A DNA stretch of 64,000 bases from Phytomonas francai (Eukaryota > Euglenozoa > Kinetoplastea > Trypanosomatida > Trypanosomatidae): positions 924,658 through 988,657 of the forward strand of contig MJCC01000005.1 in assembly GCA_001766655.1 (NCBI GenBank), given 5' to 3'. Positions within the stretch are counted from its first letter, which is position 1. The number at the start of each line of letters is the position of its first letter. Both the position numbers and the translations under genes were made by a program. Positions 28,916 to 39,284 of the stretch are shown piece after piece. The notes under the pieces were generated by a model. The model was not told the origin of the DNA. It saw nothing but the letters and a program-made list of their open reading frames with translations, and did no database searches.

Positions 28916-31900
28916 CTACACTGAAATAGGGCATTGTGGCGCATTGGCATCAAAGGCGTGAGGCAGAGGCTTGCGACGTATCGCCAGCGCCGCAAAGGAC
29001 TCTCGATCTTTAGATGAGCAATTGTACAATGCGGCCAGAGTTGTAGCGCACGATATGAGCTGCTCGTGCTGATATATCACATTCTTCTTCTTCGCCGCAT
29101 CCATATGCTTCAGCTGATGATTCCATAGCTCAGTAAGCTGGTCCATAAGGGTGACATCGGATGCAACTAATAGGATGCTCTGAGTGAACTGCTGGCGAAG
29201 AGCCTGTGGGGCATGGCGACACAATTTCCCTATCCGATGAATGGCAGAGCGCAGGAGGCTGATCAATTCGGCATGACGCCTAAAGACAATGTACCGTGCT
29301 GGCATATTCTCATACGGTGGTCGTGGCGACGATGCCTTTGGCTCTTGTTTCAGCACCTTCACCTTGATTTCCACTGCAGGTTTGGTAGTCAGCATCTTCC
29401 TCGAACCCCCCACACACCCTAGTCCGAGGCATGCAAAGAAGCCTGCCCGTTTGGGTCGCGGCACTGTGGCGATGCTTTCTACAGCTGCCGTGGATGTATT
29501 CTCCCCTTCTGATGGGTCCAGAAGGCTTCCCTTCACGATCGGCCATGTGCTTGTTTCACGTAGATATGCTACCGGCAGGACGGCGTAGCCGGCGCACCAT
29601 ACTGTGGAATCCTCCCTGGTTGGCAACCCTTCGTCCAGTGGTTCTTGTTTAATTTCATAGCAACATTCAACGTAGAGGCGATCAGTACGGGGGCCCACAA
29701 ACAAGATTTCGTCCCCTTCCTTTTTGTCAAAAACCCAAGTGTACCCCCCCTTAGTTGATGCACACACTTTCCTCACAGGGACCTCGACCGCGGGTAGGAA
29801 AACATCATCAGACGTGATCGCGCTCAGCAGGCAGTAACAACGTGCGTCTTTCGGCAAAGCCTCAGAGATACGAACTTTTTGAACACAGAGAGACACCCTC
29901 ACCTCGTCCCCTGCTCCTTTCATTGTGGTTTGGAATTCTAGAAGGTCACCAGATGTGCTTGGAATAACGTTACGCCTCCTCTTCTCCTCTTCATTTTGGG
30001 TTTCGTGCAGGGTAGATTCAATCAGATCCGTTCCCGAATACTGAATCGGTACTCCCTGGCTATTCTCAAATTCTGTGACTCGCTGGTCAATGTGGTAGAG
30101 CTCCCGGAAGAGGTTCTCCAGGTAAATTGACTTCCTCCCCTTGACTGCGCTTGGGGCGAGCAGGCCACGAACCAATTTCGGGTATTGCACCTTCACTTCG
30201 TGTGTGATGTCATCCTCGTAGCTGAAAAAATGAACGAGAACGCAGACGTACGCGGCCGCCTCGAGATATGTCTTCAACCGCTCAAAACACGCCTCGGAGG
30301 GCACCCCATGGCAGATGTGAAACTGGCCCATGTAGACGCTCCCCGCCTCAAGACGAATGGACGTGGGCCGCTTCGCCGCCAGGCTATCCCGGACGATGTC
30401 ACACACCGGAATCGACCGCGCGTGCCATCGCCCTGCGTCGCTTGCGCGGTCGTCGGGCTGCAGGACCTCCATCGTTGCGCAGAGCTCCGGCGTCCGGGTC
30501 GCGCGGACGGGCTGGACGTTGATCCGGAAGGCCCCGTCGATGACAGGGCTGCGCGCCACCCCCAGGCGGTGCAGCACGTCCCCTACCACGGAAAGCGACA
30601 GCTCCCCAGAGCGGCTGGGGTCTCGCACGAGAAAAGCCTTGGCGACTCTCTCCCGCACACGAGTGGCGGCGCAGGTGTTAAGAATATCCAGCAACGTCCC
30701 CTCCTCCATGGGCATGGATACGTTACGCAGGATTTCTCGGCGCTCGAGGTGGTTAAGACGAAGGACGCTGAGGGCAGCACAGGCTGTCTTATGGCTGCAG
30801 AAACCCTTCGGCGTTAGCGCCGCCACTGGGTGCTGAGATGGAGTCTTCCTTCCATCAACCCCTTTTTCTTTTAAATCTGGTGCACCCTTTCTATGCCCTT
30901 TAGGGGAGCTCGATTCATTCGCTCTATCGGATTTTGCGGCAAGTCCTGAAGAAAGGGATGCCACGCCATCACTAGTTTTCTGACCCGCCGCGCCTAGTGG
31001 TAGCACGTCAGTATGAGCGCAGGCCTCTACCCTCTGCTGAACCTCTACAAGAGACCTCAAAAATCGATATGCGCTATCCTCCTGCGTGCACAGACGCACA
31101 AGGCAGCGCGACGGTTGTGGTGGGATATCTGAGGTCGACCCCTCAGGGGTATGCAAGATTACGAGCTTTCTCTGCGTAAACTTCTCGGTTTCACTCAACT
31201 TGGAACTAGAGCTATCTTGCTCGTTCGTAACCTCATAGGTGGTGCTGGATGAACCTTTGCTCTTCGAGTCGACAAGAACGGACTCCGACGATGTTTTCGA
31301 AGAAGAACCATAGCTGGTGCTGTTGTAACTATTTGTGCCTGTGTAATAACTATCAGAGGAGACTTTCTTCGGATGAGCCGGGTATGGGGTGGTACCGGAA
31401 TATGAATATTCATCGCTCTGGGCCTGGATCTTCCCCTCAGGAGCAATGGACTCGGTGGATGTGACATAGGAATAGGAATAGGAGTAGGACGGTGTTGCGC
31501 TATCATCATAGGTATACGAATACAAGGGGGCTGATTCGGTAATAGATGACGAAGAATAGCTAGTATGCCCCTTATCAACTCGAATGTCGTCTGCATCACC
31601 ATGCGTGGGTTCAAGGCTCTCTGTGGTGTATGAGTACGAGTACAAGTAGGGGTAGGACGTTGATCCTGTGGAGCTGCCACTGCTTCGACTCAAAGTCAGC
31701 TTAGAACCCTTCACAATGGAGGATCCAAGGCTGCTCGTTTCAATTTTGATGGCATCATCGCCTTTCGATCTTGAGGATTCTGTCCTGACGTGACCAGCAT
31801 TGCTTCTGTGGGCGCCACTATATTTTCTTGTCAGCGTAGGAGTATAGTCAGAGTATGAATAAGAATAATCGTAGCTGTAGCTGTAAGATTGCGTTTCTCC

Positions 31901-32308
31901 ATCCTTTTTTTGGAAAGAAGAAACCTCTTTCGTTTGTTGAGAAGGATTTTCAGCCAATTTGCGTACTGATCCCTCAGAAGAAGAGTAGCTGTATTCGTCA
32001 TTTGTCATGGACTCTCCAGTAGAGCTGTAGGTCATGGGCTCAGAGGTTCGCCCCAAACCCTGATTAGGATCACTCACACTATATGAATACACCGATCCAG
32101 AATGTGTCGGGGTAATATTTTTCCCTCTTTGCTTTGCATCCACGATTTTTTGTGAAGACTGAGAATTCAAATATGAATACGAGCTATAGAGGTAGCTGCT
32201 ATCTTGGCTACCTGTGTAACTCTCTCCTGTGTAGGAGTGACTGTAGTAACCTGAAGCAGTCGACATGGATGGTGTGTGAACTTTCTTAACCTGGTTGCGT
32301 GCCTCCAT
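28916..32308 (-). CDS. Large Tyr/Ser-rich protein with degenerate EF-hand and C2-like C-terminal region, 1130 aa
   Basis: The first ATG in frame is 32308-32306; the upstream extension begins at TTG in a TA repeat. Residues from about 10 to 360 are low-complexity, with dozens of Tyr-Ser alternations (SYSYSYD, YSYSYS, YLYSYSYT) mixed with Gly, Thr and Glu. A second disordered, basic part follows to about 510. The rest looks folded: an EF-hand-like helix-loop-helix (AFLVRDPSRSGELSLSVVGDVL) that lacks the last acidic ligand, then beta-rich segments resembling C2-type sandwiches (VRVSLCVQKVRISEALP to DRLYVECCYEI) and a helical C-terminal region (ELISLLRSAIHRIGKLC onward). No membrane segment. The family was not recognised; a cytoskeletal or ciliary scaffold is one guess. 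Confidence 0.82.
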   Translation of the reverse strand: MEARNQVKKVHTPSMSTASGYYSHSYTGESYTGSQDSSYLYSSYSYLNSQSSQKIVDAKQRGKNITPTHSGSVYSYSVSDPNQGLGRTSEPMTYSSTGESMTNDEYSYSSSEGSVRKLAENPSQQTKEVSSFQKKDGETQSYSYSYDYSYSYSDYTPTLTRKYSGAHRSNAGHVRTESSRSKGDDAIKIETSSLGSSIVKGSKLTLSRSSGSSTGSTSYPYLYSYSYTTESLEPTHGDADDIRVDKGHTSYSSSSITESAPLYSYTYDDSATPSYSYSYSYVTSTESIAPEGKIQAQSDEYSYSGTTPYPAHPKKVSSDSYYTGTNSYNSTSYGSSSKTSSESVLVDSKSKGSSSTTYEVTNEQDSSSSKLSETEKFTQRKLVILHTPEGSTSDIPPQPSRCLVRLCTQEDSAYRFLRSLVEVQQRVEACAHTDVLPLGAAGQKTSDGVASLSSGLAAKSDRANESSSPKGHRKGAPDLKEKGVDGRKTPSQHPVAALTPKGFCSHKTACAALSVLRLNHLERREILRNVSMPMEEGTLLDILNTCAATRVRERVAKAFLVRDPSRSGELSLSVVGDVLHRLGVARSPVIDGAFRINVQPVRATRTPELCATMEVLQPDDRASDAGRWHARSIPVCDIVRDSLAAKRPTSIRLEAGSVYMGQFHICHGVPSEACFERLKTYLEAAAYVCVLVHFFSYEDDITHEVKVQYPKLVRGLLAPSAVKGRKSIYLENLFRELYHIDQRVTEFENSQGVPIQYSGTDLIESTLHETQNEEEKRRRNVIPSTSGDLLEFQTTMKGAGDEVRVSLCVQKVRISEALPKDARCYCLLSAITSDDVFLPAVEVPVRKVCASTKGGYTWVFDKKEGDEILFVGPRTDRLYVECCYEIKQEPLDEGLPTREDSTVWCAGYAVLPVAYLRETSTWPIVKGSLLDPSEGENTSTAAVESIATVPRPKRAGFFACLGLGCVGGSRKMLTTKPAVEIKVKVLKQEPKASSPRPPYENMPARYIVFRRHAELISLLRSAIHRIGKLCRHAPQALRQQFTQSILLVASDVTLMDQLTELWNHQLKHMDAAKKKNVIYQHEQLISCATTLAALYNCSSKDRESFAALAIRRKPLPHAFDANAPQCPISV
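30960..32270 (-). repeat. Coding low-complexity Tyr-Ser repeat region
   Basis: The DNA is an irregular repeat of TAT/TAC and AGT/TCC-type codons encoding alternating Tyr and Ser in clusters separated by 15-40 less biased residues. Codons differ between copies, so the protein pattern seems selected rather than produced by recent slippage. The densest part is about 31,230-32,260. Confidence 0.7.
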
Positions 32309-33496
32309 GTTTAAATATCTCAATATATATATATATATATAAGTCGCAAAAGGTAGATCGCTTTGGGATGTATAATTTAAGATAGTTGAGTATGCACGTG
32401 TGTCTATAATCCACGGAGACTAAAAATTTAAAAAAAATTCAAAATGATAAAATCTAGACTGAGCTGTTAGAGTCCTCTTGAAAATAGACAAGAAAAAGAA
32501 TCGAATTAAGGCGAAGCAACACTCATATTTACTAAATGCGTTTCCTATTTTAAAAAGGGAAAATCCAAACATAAAAGAAACGCAAAGCTCCACTTGTTCA
32601 GAAGTGAAAAATATTTTAGAAAAGGAAATTATACTAGCATAAAAAAAATTAAGAGAACTAATGGGATCTGTGTATAGGAATATATATAACGGGAAGCTTT
32701 CTTTCCATAGGAATACCTCCACTCACATATAAGTAAAATAAAGTATCTATGCTAAATAAATAAACATTCCCTTTTTGATAGTATTTTTTCAAAGTTCTAT
32801 ATATTACTTTTTAATGCATCACTTTTTCGATAAGCTCACTTTGAGTTCACCTTACAATCTTTGGATACACAGTACCCCACATGATATAAGTTAGCTTCCC
32901 AGTAACCGCATCGAGATTTGCCTTACTATATTTGATTTCATCCCTTCAAGCATTTGTTGCACTTAATGATATATAAAAAGAAATGCAACGGGAAAAAAAC
33001 GTTCAAAGCTTTTAATTAAAGAAATTTGGTATATCAGTGATAGATTTAACCCATAAAAAATTAAGGAACAAGTAAAGATATAGTTCTGGCATCCATGGAA
33101 AATAATCTAAACTTATAACGTGACTATACTTCATCGATATTTCAAATAGAATGAAGTATTTTAAAGGACAAGACTTTTGCGTGTGTCTTTCTTCGGAAGG
33201 CAATAATATCAAGTTCATTTAAACTTCAGTTTCCCCCTTTAGATATTAAGTTCAGCAGCTGTAAGCCAAGAAAAATACGCATGAAACATAACAGATAATT
33301 TTATAAAGATCTCAAACCATGCAATGGATCTTTAAATGGCAATACGTCTTGCGACTCAAATACTCTTCTTTTACAGAACCAATATTCACGGAAACATGAA
33401 TCTTTTTATACGAAATAATCAAATAAATTTACTAAAAATAGTCGATTTGATTTTGTAGATGTTAATAGGTTAAAAAGAGAACATCTTTTTCGAGTT
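32309..33496. other. 1.2-kb AT-rich spacer
   Basis: Starts with a TA microsatellite (32322-32341) at the 5' end of the Tyr/Ser gene. Minus frames at 32420-32722 and 33012-33218 are Phe/Leu/Ile-rich translations of T-rich sequence and not supported. No gene seen. Confidence 0.55.
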
Positions 33497-34093
33497 TTAT
33501 TCGTGTTTCCGTTTGGCTAAGGTCTGGCTGATAAGTTGTTTGACATCCTGAGATATTTGACTTTTGAATGATATGATAATCACATACAAACGAGGGCCAA
33601 CGATCGGGATGTGGTCCACAGCCCCTAGGAACAGAGAACCGAACTTCTCCGCACCAGAAACAACCTTAAGAGACTCAGCAACCTTGTAAGACTGTTGAAG
33701 AAAATTGCTCAAGAAGGGTATAAGATTAATGATGTACCACCATATGAACACATAGATAGCAATTAACTCGCTGACGACGGGGCAAACTGAACTTTTAGTC
33801 ATGTGCATCTGATTTGCGCGACTAACACTTTTCTTTATGGTAGAAGCAACCGCATGTGCGCTCTCCTTTCCAGATTCCACAATATTCTCAGCCATTTGCC
33901 GTGTGTTTTTCACATACGGGTCAGCCGTATCCTTCGCTCGCTCTACAGCTTCCTGAATGTTAATGTGCAGACTCGCTGCCTTGTCTTTGATGCCTTCATA
34001 TGAATCCTTACCTTTTTGGGCGTAATTGTCAACCTTCTCGCGTACCTTTTTGTAGGCCTCTGTCGCCTTAGCATTTAAGTTTTCAGAAGACAT
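33497..34093 (-). CDS. Membrane-associated protein with perilipin/LEA-like N-terminus and hydrophobic hairpin, 198 aa
   Basis: Residues 5-100 form a charged amphipathic helix with an approximate 11-residue periodicity (TEAYKKVREKVDNYAQKGKDS, then IQEAVERAKDT and VESGKESAHAVASTIKKSV), the style of perilipins and LEA proteins, which coat lipid droplets or membranes. Residues about 104-130 are strongly hydrophobic (VSELIAIYVFIWWYIINLIPFL) and a second hydrophobic part follows near 150-176 (FGSLFLGAVDHIPIVGPRLYVIIISF), then a basic tail ending KRKHE. Together they could form a hairpin in one leaflet, as in lipid-droplet and reticulon-like proteins. No family name can be given from sequence alone. 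ATG at 34093-34091, complete. Confidence 0.75.
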   Translation of the reverse strand: MSSENLNAKATEAYKKVREKVDNYAQKGKDSYEGIKDKAASLHINIQEAVERAKDTADPYVKNTRQMAENIVESGKESAHAVASTIKKSVSRANQMHMTKSSVCPVVSELIAIYVFIWWYIINLIPFLSNFLQQSYKVAESLKVVSGAEKFGSLFLGAVDHIPIVGPRLYVIIISFKSQISQDVKQLISQTLAKRKHE

Positions 34094-34705
34094 TATTATC
34101 TCAAAGTTGATGCTAGCGTCACCAGTGAGGATTCGTATCCGATTACCTTTCTTTTTGGTTGTAGTTACTATTTCTCTCTCTCTCTACAAGGTATTACAAA
34201 TTTGTGTATAATGAACACACTCAGAGCATAAGTCAGAAATTTTATGTAATAAATGGTGTGTGTGTATATAAAAAAACTTAATAAGATGTATAAATATATA
34301 TATACTATAGAGATTTAGCTGGGAAAAAAACCTTAATATAGCTAATGAGAAGCAAGAATAAATAATGGAAAATGCAGGCAATACTAAGTATTTCAACTAG
34401 GATAAAAAAGAGTTGCGCGGGAGAGATCGTGGGGATGGAGAAAAGACTAAAGAAAAAGCATACAAAAAGGAAAAACCTGTGGCTCCTGTGTATCTATACA
34501 TTTATATTTATCCGATGAAAGGCATCTAATATATACCCTTTAATAGTTTATTCCTTTAACTTAGATATTTTTTTAGAATTAATAAGATTATGAACGGAAA
34601 TTAAACTACCTATTTTATGAGTGCTATACACAAGAAATGGCCACGTTGTAGCCTCAACCGTCCATTAATCGTAGAAAAGGACCTTAAAACCACTCCCTTG
34701 AATCA

Positions 34706-34746
<41 letters not shown>

Positions 34747-34757
34747 TATCTATTCAT
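34094..34757. repeat. Spacer with TA microsatellite next to the Pol5 stop
   Basis: A perfect TA repeat of 37 bases (34708-34744) lies 13 bases past the stop codon of the upstream gene, so inside its 3' UTR. The rest is AT-rich with a CT-repeat-like purine/pyrimidine stretch near 34,170-34,190. No gene seen. Confidence 0.6.
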
Positions 34758-37700
34758 TTACTCCTCATCGGAGTAGTGATACACAGTACCGCGAGTAGCT
34801 GCAGCAGCCAATTTCGCTTCTCGCCACTTCTCAAAAGACTGTTGACGTGCCTTGTGTATACGCATTCGGCGTTCTCGATTCCGCTTGATACGCTCCTGCT
34901 TAGCTACCATAAATTGTTTTCGCCTCTCTTCACGCTCTTCTTTTGTGAGCAAAACACTACGATTTTCCCGTACGAGCTGGCGTTCAAGACGGACCTCAAC
35001 TTTTCGCTCCTCACGACGGCGTCGCTTGAGCGCGCGCTCCTCATCGGTTAGGTCTTTATTGCGGAAGGCTAAAAGCGACTTCATCACCTTGGCGCGCGCC
35101 CGCTTGTTCTTAGAGTAAAACTCCTTCTTCTTTCCAGCACCGGTCCTGCTGAACTGCTGGTAGAGAACTTTGACAGGGGTCGGGGTTACTGTTTCGAGTG
35201 CTCGCGGCGTGAGGCCGAGCATATGCTCGATAGATGACAAAACGCGCAGTGATGTGCTTGAGAACTGAAGGTTCTCATCCTCGACTGCCACCTTCACCAC
35301 TTTTGTGGCCACCCAAGTTGGGTCGAGATGAATACGGCTATTATACTTCAACACCATCTTTATAGTGTGTAGATAGGTATAAGGCAGGGTGTACTTCATT
35401 TCATAAATTTCCGGCAACGTAATGGACTGCAGGAATTTACAGATAGCGGTGCTCGCGCTCACCTTTAGCTCTGCTGGAAGCCCTGTGATGCGGCTGAGCA
35501 ATGATTCGATGATAGCACAGCAACCTGTAAGTATGCGTACGCGTTGTGGGGCATTAAGTGCAACAACCTCATCAAACTTCTCGAAAACAGCCGGCAAAAG
35601 GGCCCAAACAAAGCCCTGTCGGTAGCTATAGAGGTCTTTCTTGAGTCCCGGCAGTACCTGCTTCATATCCCAGCCACGGTCACAAAAGATGGATTTGTAG
35701 TACTCTGAAAGCGTGATGCGAACCTCCTCATCGGCATGGTTTTTGTATCCCAGGAAGCTCACAAAATGGAACACACGCAAGGCCAGGGCCTTTAGCACCT
35801 TCATCCGACGCGGCACGATGGTAGCGCTCTTCGCGGTGACAAACTCCTTGCTTCCATGTATGAGGCTACCCTCAAGCTTTCTGCAGTAGCTCTGGATATC
35901 GCCAAGGAGTTGAAAGAGGTCCGTTGCAGGCAGGAAGTGCCCGAAGTATCGATTTTGGGAAAGCAGCAGCGCCTCGAGAGAGGAAACGGATGTGGAAAAG
36001 ATTAAGTCATCCGATGATTTCACCGTTTCACGGCACACCGCTAAGAGAACTTGGTAGATGTGGACTACAAGGGGTGACTGCATCAAAGAACCCACGCGAC
36101 TTACCAAGTGCAGCAGCCACGCAACATCACTTTTGTCTTTCTTCGTGGTATATGTGGGGTACTGATGGTCAAGATCAGCATTGCCAATCATACCTTTCAA
36201 GGCATCCACAAACTGTTGCGTGGGAGCCTCATCGGCGTCCATGGACATGTTGTCGCTGCTATCGTCGTCGCTGCCCAGCTCTGTAGCAGTGGTAGAGGAT
36301 TTTGCGTCCTCGTCAGTATCCTTGTCGCTCCCTTCTTGGTCAGACTCAGAGCTCTCCTCCTCGTCTCCTTCCACTACAGTATTGTCATCCCCATCATCGT
36401 CATCCGGCTCCGTTGAGGTTGACTTTGCGTCTACGTCGTCTGATTGGTTTGCTGCCTCAGAGGCATTGCCGTCACCACAACTACTAGCATTATCAGAACC
36501 ACCTCCCTCAGATGCCTCGTCGTTGTCATCCTCGCTGCTTTCATCGCTATGAGAGTCCTCCTTTTTATCGGCGTCCTCGGCGTCTCTCTGACGTTGCTGC
36601 CGCGCCAGCTCTCGGCTATCGGTGTGGAAAGCCTCACGCAAAGGACCCACCAGGATATCTGTGGTAACCCTCGTCCGAATGAAGGGGGCGAACTTGAGCA
36701 TAAATCGCATCGCAATTCGTCGAACGCAGGTCATGAGTGGCATTACATGCAGTGGGGAACTCTCACGCAACGCGAGGCTCATTAGGACATCGAAAAACAA
36801 GTCCAAGGTTTCGAGTGAACCTTCAAAATAAAATTTTATGAGATCTGGAACGAGACTGGTGGCGACCTCGGTAGCTGCCGGGTTGGAGGCATCGTCGACA
36901 CTCAAAATTAAAAAGAAAAGCACCATAAGGACCTCTATATCACGGATATTGTAAAATAAAACGCTGCGCTCGGTGGGCTTCTCCAGCGCCTCAACAATTC
37001 GGTTGCGGGACTTCCGAAAACTGGAGTGCTGCAGTGCGGTTGTATATCGGCACAAACCCTTTTCTTCAGCGCGAAGGTAGGAACTTATCACGGATAAACC
37101 GTCCATAGTGCACCTCGGACGGGCTAGCGGGCGGTTTGAAGTGAAGGAAAAGGCCTCCGCGAAGAGGTAGATGCAGCGATTTTGATTGAGGGTATCACTC
37201 GACTTTTGGGGTGGAAAGAAGCCCATCTCTAGCATTACCTTCGCCGCCGCGTCTGCGTACTCGCACCGCACCCCGCTGCGGAGCGGGACGTTGAGGCTGT
37301 TTCGGAGCTCACGGAGCACCCAGGTGCGGTTCGTCCGAGCAGCCGGGTCGGTATCCTTGGTAAGTCGGTACTGCCGAAGAAGGTCGTTGACCTTAGCATC
37401 CAGGGCGACGACAGAAAGGGTCCTCAATTCGGCCACGGGGGTCGGCTTGGCTGTGGTGCGCCTACCGTAGCCCACATTTTTGCTGGCCATGTGGAGCAGC
37501 TCTACGCGCTGCTCCGCGTCCTCGTTCTGGACGGCCAGCTGGCCCAGCCGCGTCACCAGGACCTGGAACAAAGCCCGCCGAGGGATGTCCGCGCTGCCAC
37601 GTCGGTAGGGCGAGATCGCGGTGTGCACAAAGGTGCTGAGGTGCTCCTTCATCGACTCACCCTGGGCGATACGGAGCGAGATTTGTTGAAAAAGATCATC

Positions 37701-39284
37701 CCAGACCGGGTGCACCATCGGGTGAACCGCAGTGACCTGCTCCTTTCGAAACAGCGCACCTGTCAGTTGCTCCATTACCCCAGGCTCGAGCGGATCCATC
37801 GCAACGTACTTCTCTATCGTCTGCGGAAAGTGATGCAGAGGAGGCTTCGGGTCCATAGACATGATACGGAGCAAAAACTGAATCCCCTCCGGGCGGAAGT
37901 ACTCTAGCCTAGGATAGCGGAAAAAGGCGAACGCAACCCATGCCATGGCCTCGCCGTCCTCGTAAACACGAGTGTTTCGATCGATACACATGAAAAGTGA
38001 GTTAGCTGAGAGAACACGGGAGGCCTTTTGCTCCACATAGCAAAAGGCAAGAAAAGAAACCAAACGGCGCACGTACTCGGCCTTTATGTTGGTGGCTCCC
38101 GAAGCCACAATAGCGGCTAAGGCAAACACAGCCGCCGTAAGGCGCTGATTGCGCTCACCTTTTGTCGGGTCATTGATTGCGTCCGGATCCATCTCCAACT
38201 CGTCGTCGTCGTCGTTAGCATCCCCCGTTCCGCCACGGTTCTTCGAAGCACGAAGATGCAGCTGAACAGCCTTCATGCGATCCTTCATCGCGAACTCTTC
38301 CTCCATGAGGGATAGCACGACGGCTGGACTGATAGGCGTCTGCGTCAAGACCAGGTAAAGAGCATGACAGTGCAAGGCAATTTTCGCCATGTCCTCCGAA
38401 ACCATCCCCAGCAAGAGGCGGGACAGGGCGTAGAGGACGGAGTGGTGTGCAGTAGCGCGAAGCTCATCGAGTGTATTGCAGCTTATGTCGTCGTCGAGGA
38501 CTCTCATTTTGAGATGCTTAATAAAGGCATGCAGGCCCTCTTTGCGGCGGGCAGCGTTGTGCCTCAAACACATTTGCAAAAGCGCGCGCATGTGTTCACG
38601 CTCCTTCAGAGTCTTGGACATAGTTTGCTTCGTATCACTTAACTTTCCCTTTGGTTCTGGATTCTTATCTGCTGCTTTATTCGTCGTTTTTTCTCCTTCG
38701 TTATCCTCGTGTCCTCCCTCCCTCTGAGCTCTTGCAGAAGAAGACGCCGCAGAGTGGAAGTGTTTTCCCTTCGTCAGCTCATAATTACTCCATTCATACC
38801 ATCGTAAATAAGCCACGACGCTATTCGGTGTGCCGCGCATAAATTTTGGAAGATATGTTCGAAAAGAACTCACCTCTGGGGATATGTGCTGGACTATGAA
38901 GGTCAGCGGGACAAACTTGAGGACTGCATTAAGGCCATCTTCAAACTCGTTCACGGAGGCATTTTTTGCCTTGAAGCGTGAGATGTCTTCTTTCAAAGAC
39001 TTAGAAACGGTTGAGGCTAAATGAATATCCACATCATTGGTGCGAAACGAACGTTTGCAGCGCGGTTGAGGATGGTTGTCTGGCTTGGTGTTGAGGCCCT
39101 TTCCCGTCCCTTTTTGTTCTTTATATTTGTTTTCGTGATATTTAGCCTTAGCTTTTTTTATAGGAACCCGTGACGCTGGCCATTTTGTCGATTTTGCCTT
39201 TGTAGTCTTATTTTCAGCTTTTCTTCCTCGGGAGGATACGCCTCGCTTCATCGACATGGAACGCTTGTTATTGGGAGGATGCAT
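34758..39284 (-). CDS. Pol5 / MYBBP1A-family nucleolar protein (DNA polymerase phi family), 1508 aa
   Basis: Despite the family name these are not polymerases but nucleolar HEAT-repeat proteins for rRNA synthesis and ribosome assembly. Seen: a basic N-terminus; RRKEGLHAFIKHLK and then HHSVLYALSRLLLGMVSEDMAKIALHCHALYLVLTQTPISP, which matches the 'Y.l.RLirGL.S.r..AR.gFs..L.e.L' signature; many helical repeats; LETLDLFFDVLMSLALRESSPLHVM, matching the 'dvLlsLls' block; an acidic Asp/Glu/Ser tract (about 905-1030); more helices; and a Lys/Arg-rich C-terminus (about 1415-1500). Domain order is as in yeast Pol5. The long frame opens at TTG; the ATG at 39284-39282 is the first in frame. Several in-frame ATGs follow within 15 codons. 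Confidence 0.8.
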   Translation of the reverse strand: MHPPNNKRSMSMKRGVSSRGRKAENKTTKAKSTKWPASRVPIKKAKAKYHENKYKEQKGTGKGLNTKPDNHPQPRCKRSFRTNDVDIHLASTVSKSLKEDISRFKAKNASVNEFEDGLNAVLKFVPLTFIVQHISPEVSSFRTYLPKFMRGTPNSVVAYLRWYEWSNYELTKGKHFHSAASSSARAQREGGHEDNEGEKTTNKAADKNPEPKGKLSDTKQTMSKTLKEREHMRALLQMCLRHNAARRKEGLHAFIKHLKMRVLDDDISCNTLDELRATAHHSVLYALSRLLLGMVSEDMAKIALHCHALYLVLTQTPISPAVVLSLMEEEFAMKDRMKAVQLHLRASKNRGGTGDANDDDDELEMDPDAINDPTKGERNQRLTAAVFALAAIVASGATNIKAEYVRRLVSFLAFCYVEQKASRVLSANSLFMCIDRNTRVYEDGEAMAWVAFAFFRYPRLEYFRPEGIQFLLRIMSMDPKPPLHHFPQTIEKYVAMDPLEPGVMEQLTGALFRKEQVTAVHPMVHPVWDDLFQQISLRIAQGESMKEHLSTFVHTAISPYRRGSADIPRRALFQVLVTRLGQLAVQNEDAEQRVELLHMASKNVGYGRRTTAKPTPVAELRTLSVVALDAKVNDLLRQYRLTKDTDPAARTNRTWVLRELRNSLNVPLRSGVRCEYADAAAKVMLEMGFFPPQKSSDTLNQNRCIYLFAEAFSFTSNRPLARPRCTMDGLSVISSYLRAEEKGLCRYTTALQHSSFRKSRNRIVEALEKPTERSVLFYNIRDIEVLMVLFFLILSVDDASNPAATEVATSLVPDLIKFYFEGSLETLDLFFDVLMSLALRESSPLHVMPLMTCVRRIAMRFMLKFAPFIRTRVTTDILVGPLREAFHTDSRELARQQRQRDAEDADKKEDSHSDESSEDDNDEASEGGGSDNASSCGDGNASEAANQSDDVDAKSTSTEPDDDDGDDNTVVEGDEEESSESDQEGSDKDTDEDAKSSTTATELGSDDDSSDNMSMDADEAPTQQFVDALKGMIGNADLDHQYPTYTTKKDKSDVAWLLHLVSRVGSLMQSPLVVHIYQVLLAVCRETVKSSDDLIFSTSVSSLEALLLSQNRYFGHFLPATDLFQLLGDIQSYCRKLEGSLIHGSKEFVTAKSATIVPRRMKVLKALALRVFHFVSFLGYKNHADEEVRITLSEYYKSIFCDRGWDMKQVLPGLKKDLYSYRQGFVWALLPAVFEKFDEVVALNAPQRVRILTGCCAIIESLLSRITGLPAELKVSASTAICKFLQSITLPEIYEMKYTLPYTYLHTIKMVLKYNSRIHLDPTWVATKVVKVAVEDENLQFSSTSLRVLSSIEHMLGLTPRALETVTPTPVKVLYQQFSRTGAGKKKEFYSKNKRARAKVMKSLLAFRNKDLTDEERALKRRRREERKVEVRLERQLVRENRSVLLTKEEREERRKQFMVAKQERIKRNRERRMRIHKARQQSFEKWREAKLAAAATRGTVYHYSDEE

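Noticed and set aside
30185..30836. Plus-strand frames of 159-210 codons antisense to the Tyr/Ser gene
   Set aside because: GC-rich antisense shadow, with Arg/Pro/His composition and opposite to all neighbours.
36108..36785. Plus-strand Ser-rich frames at the acidic tract of the Pol5 gene
   Set aside because: Antisense of GAT/GAA codon runs; low-complexity artefact.
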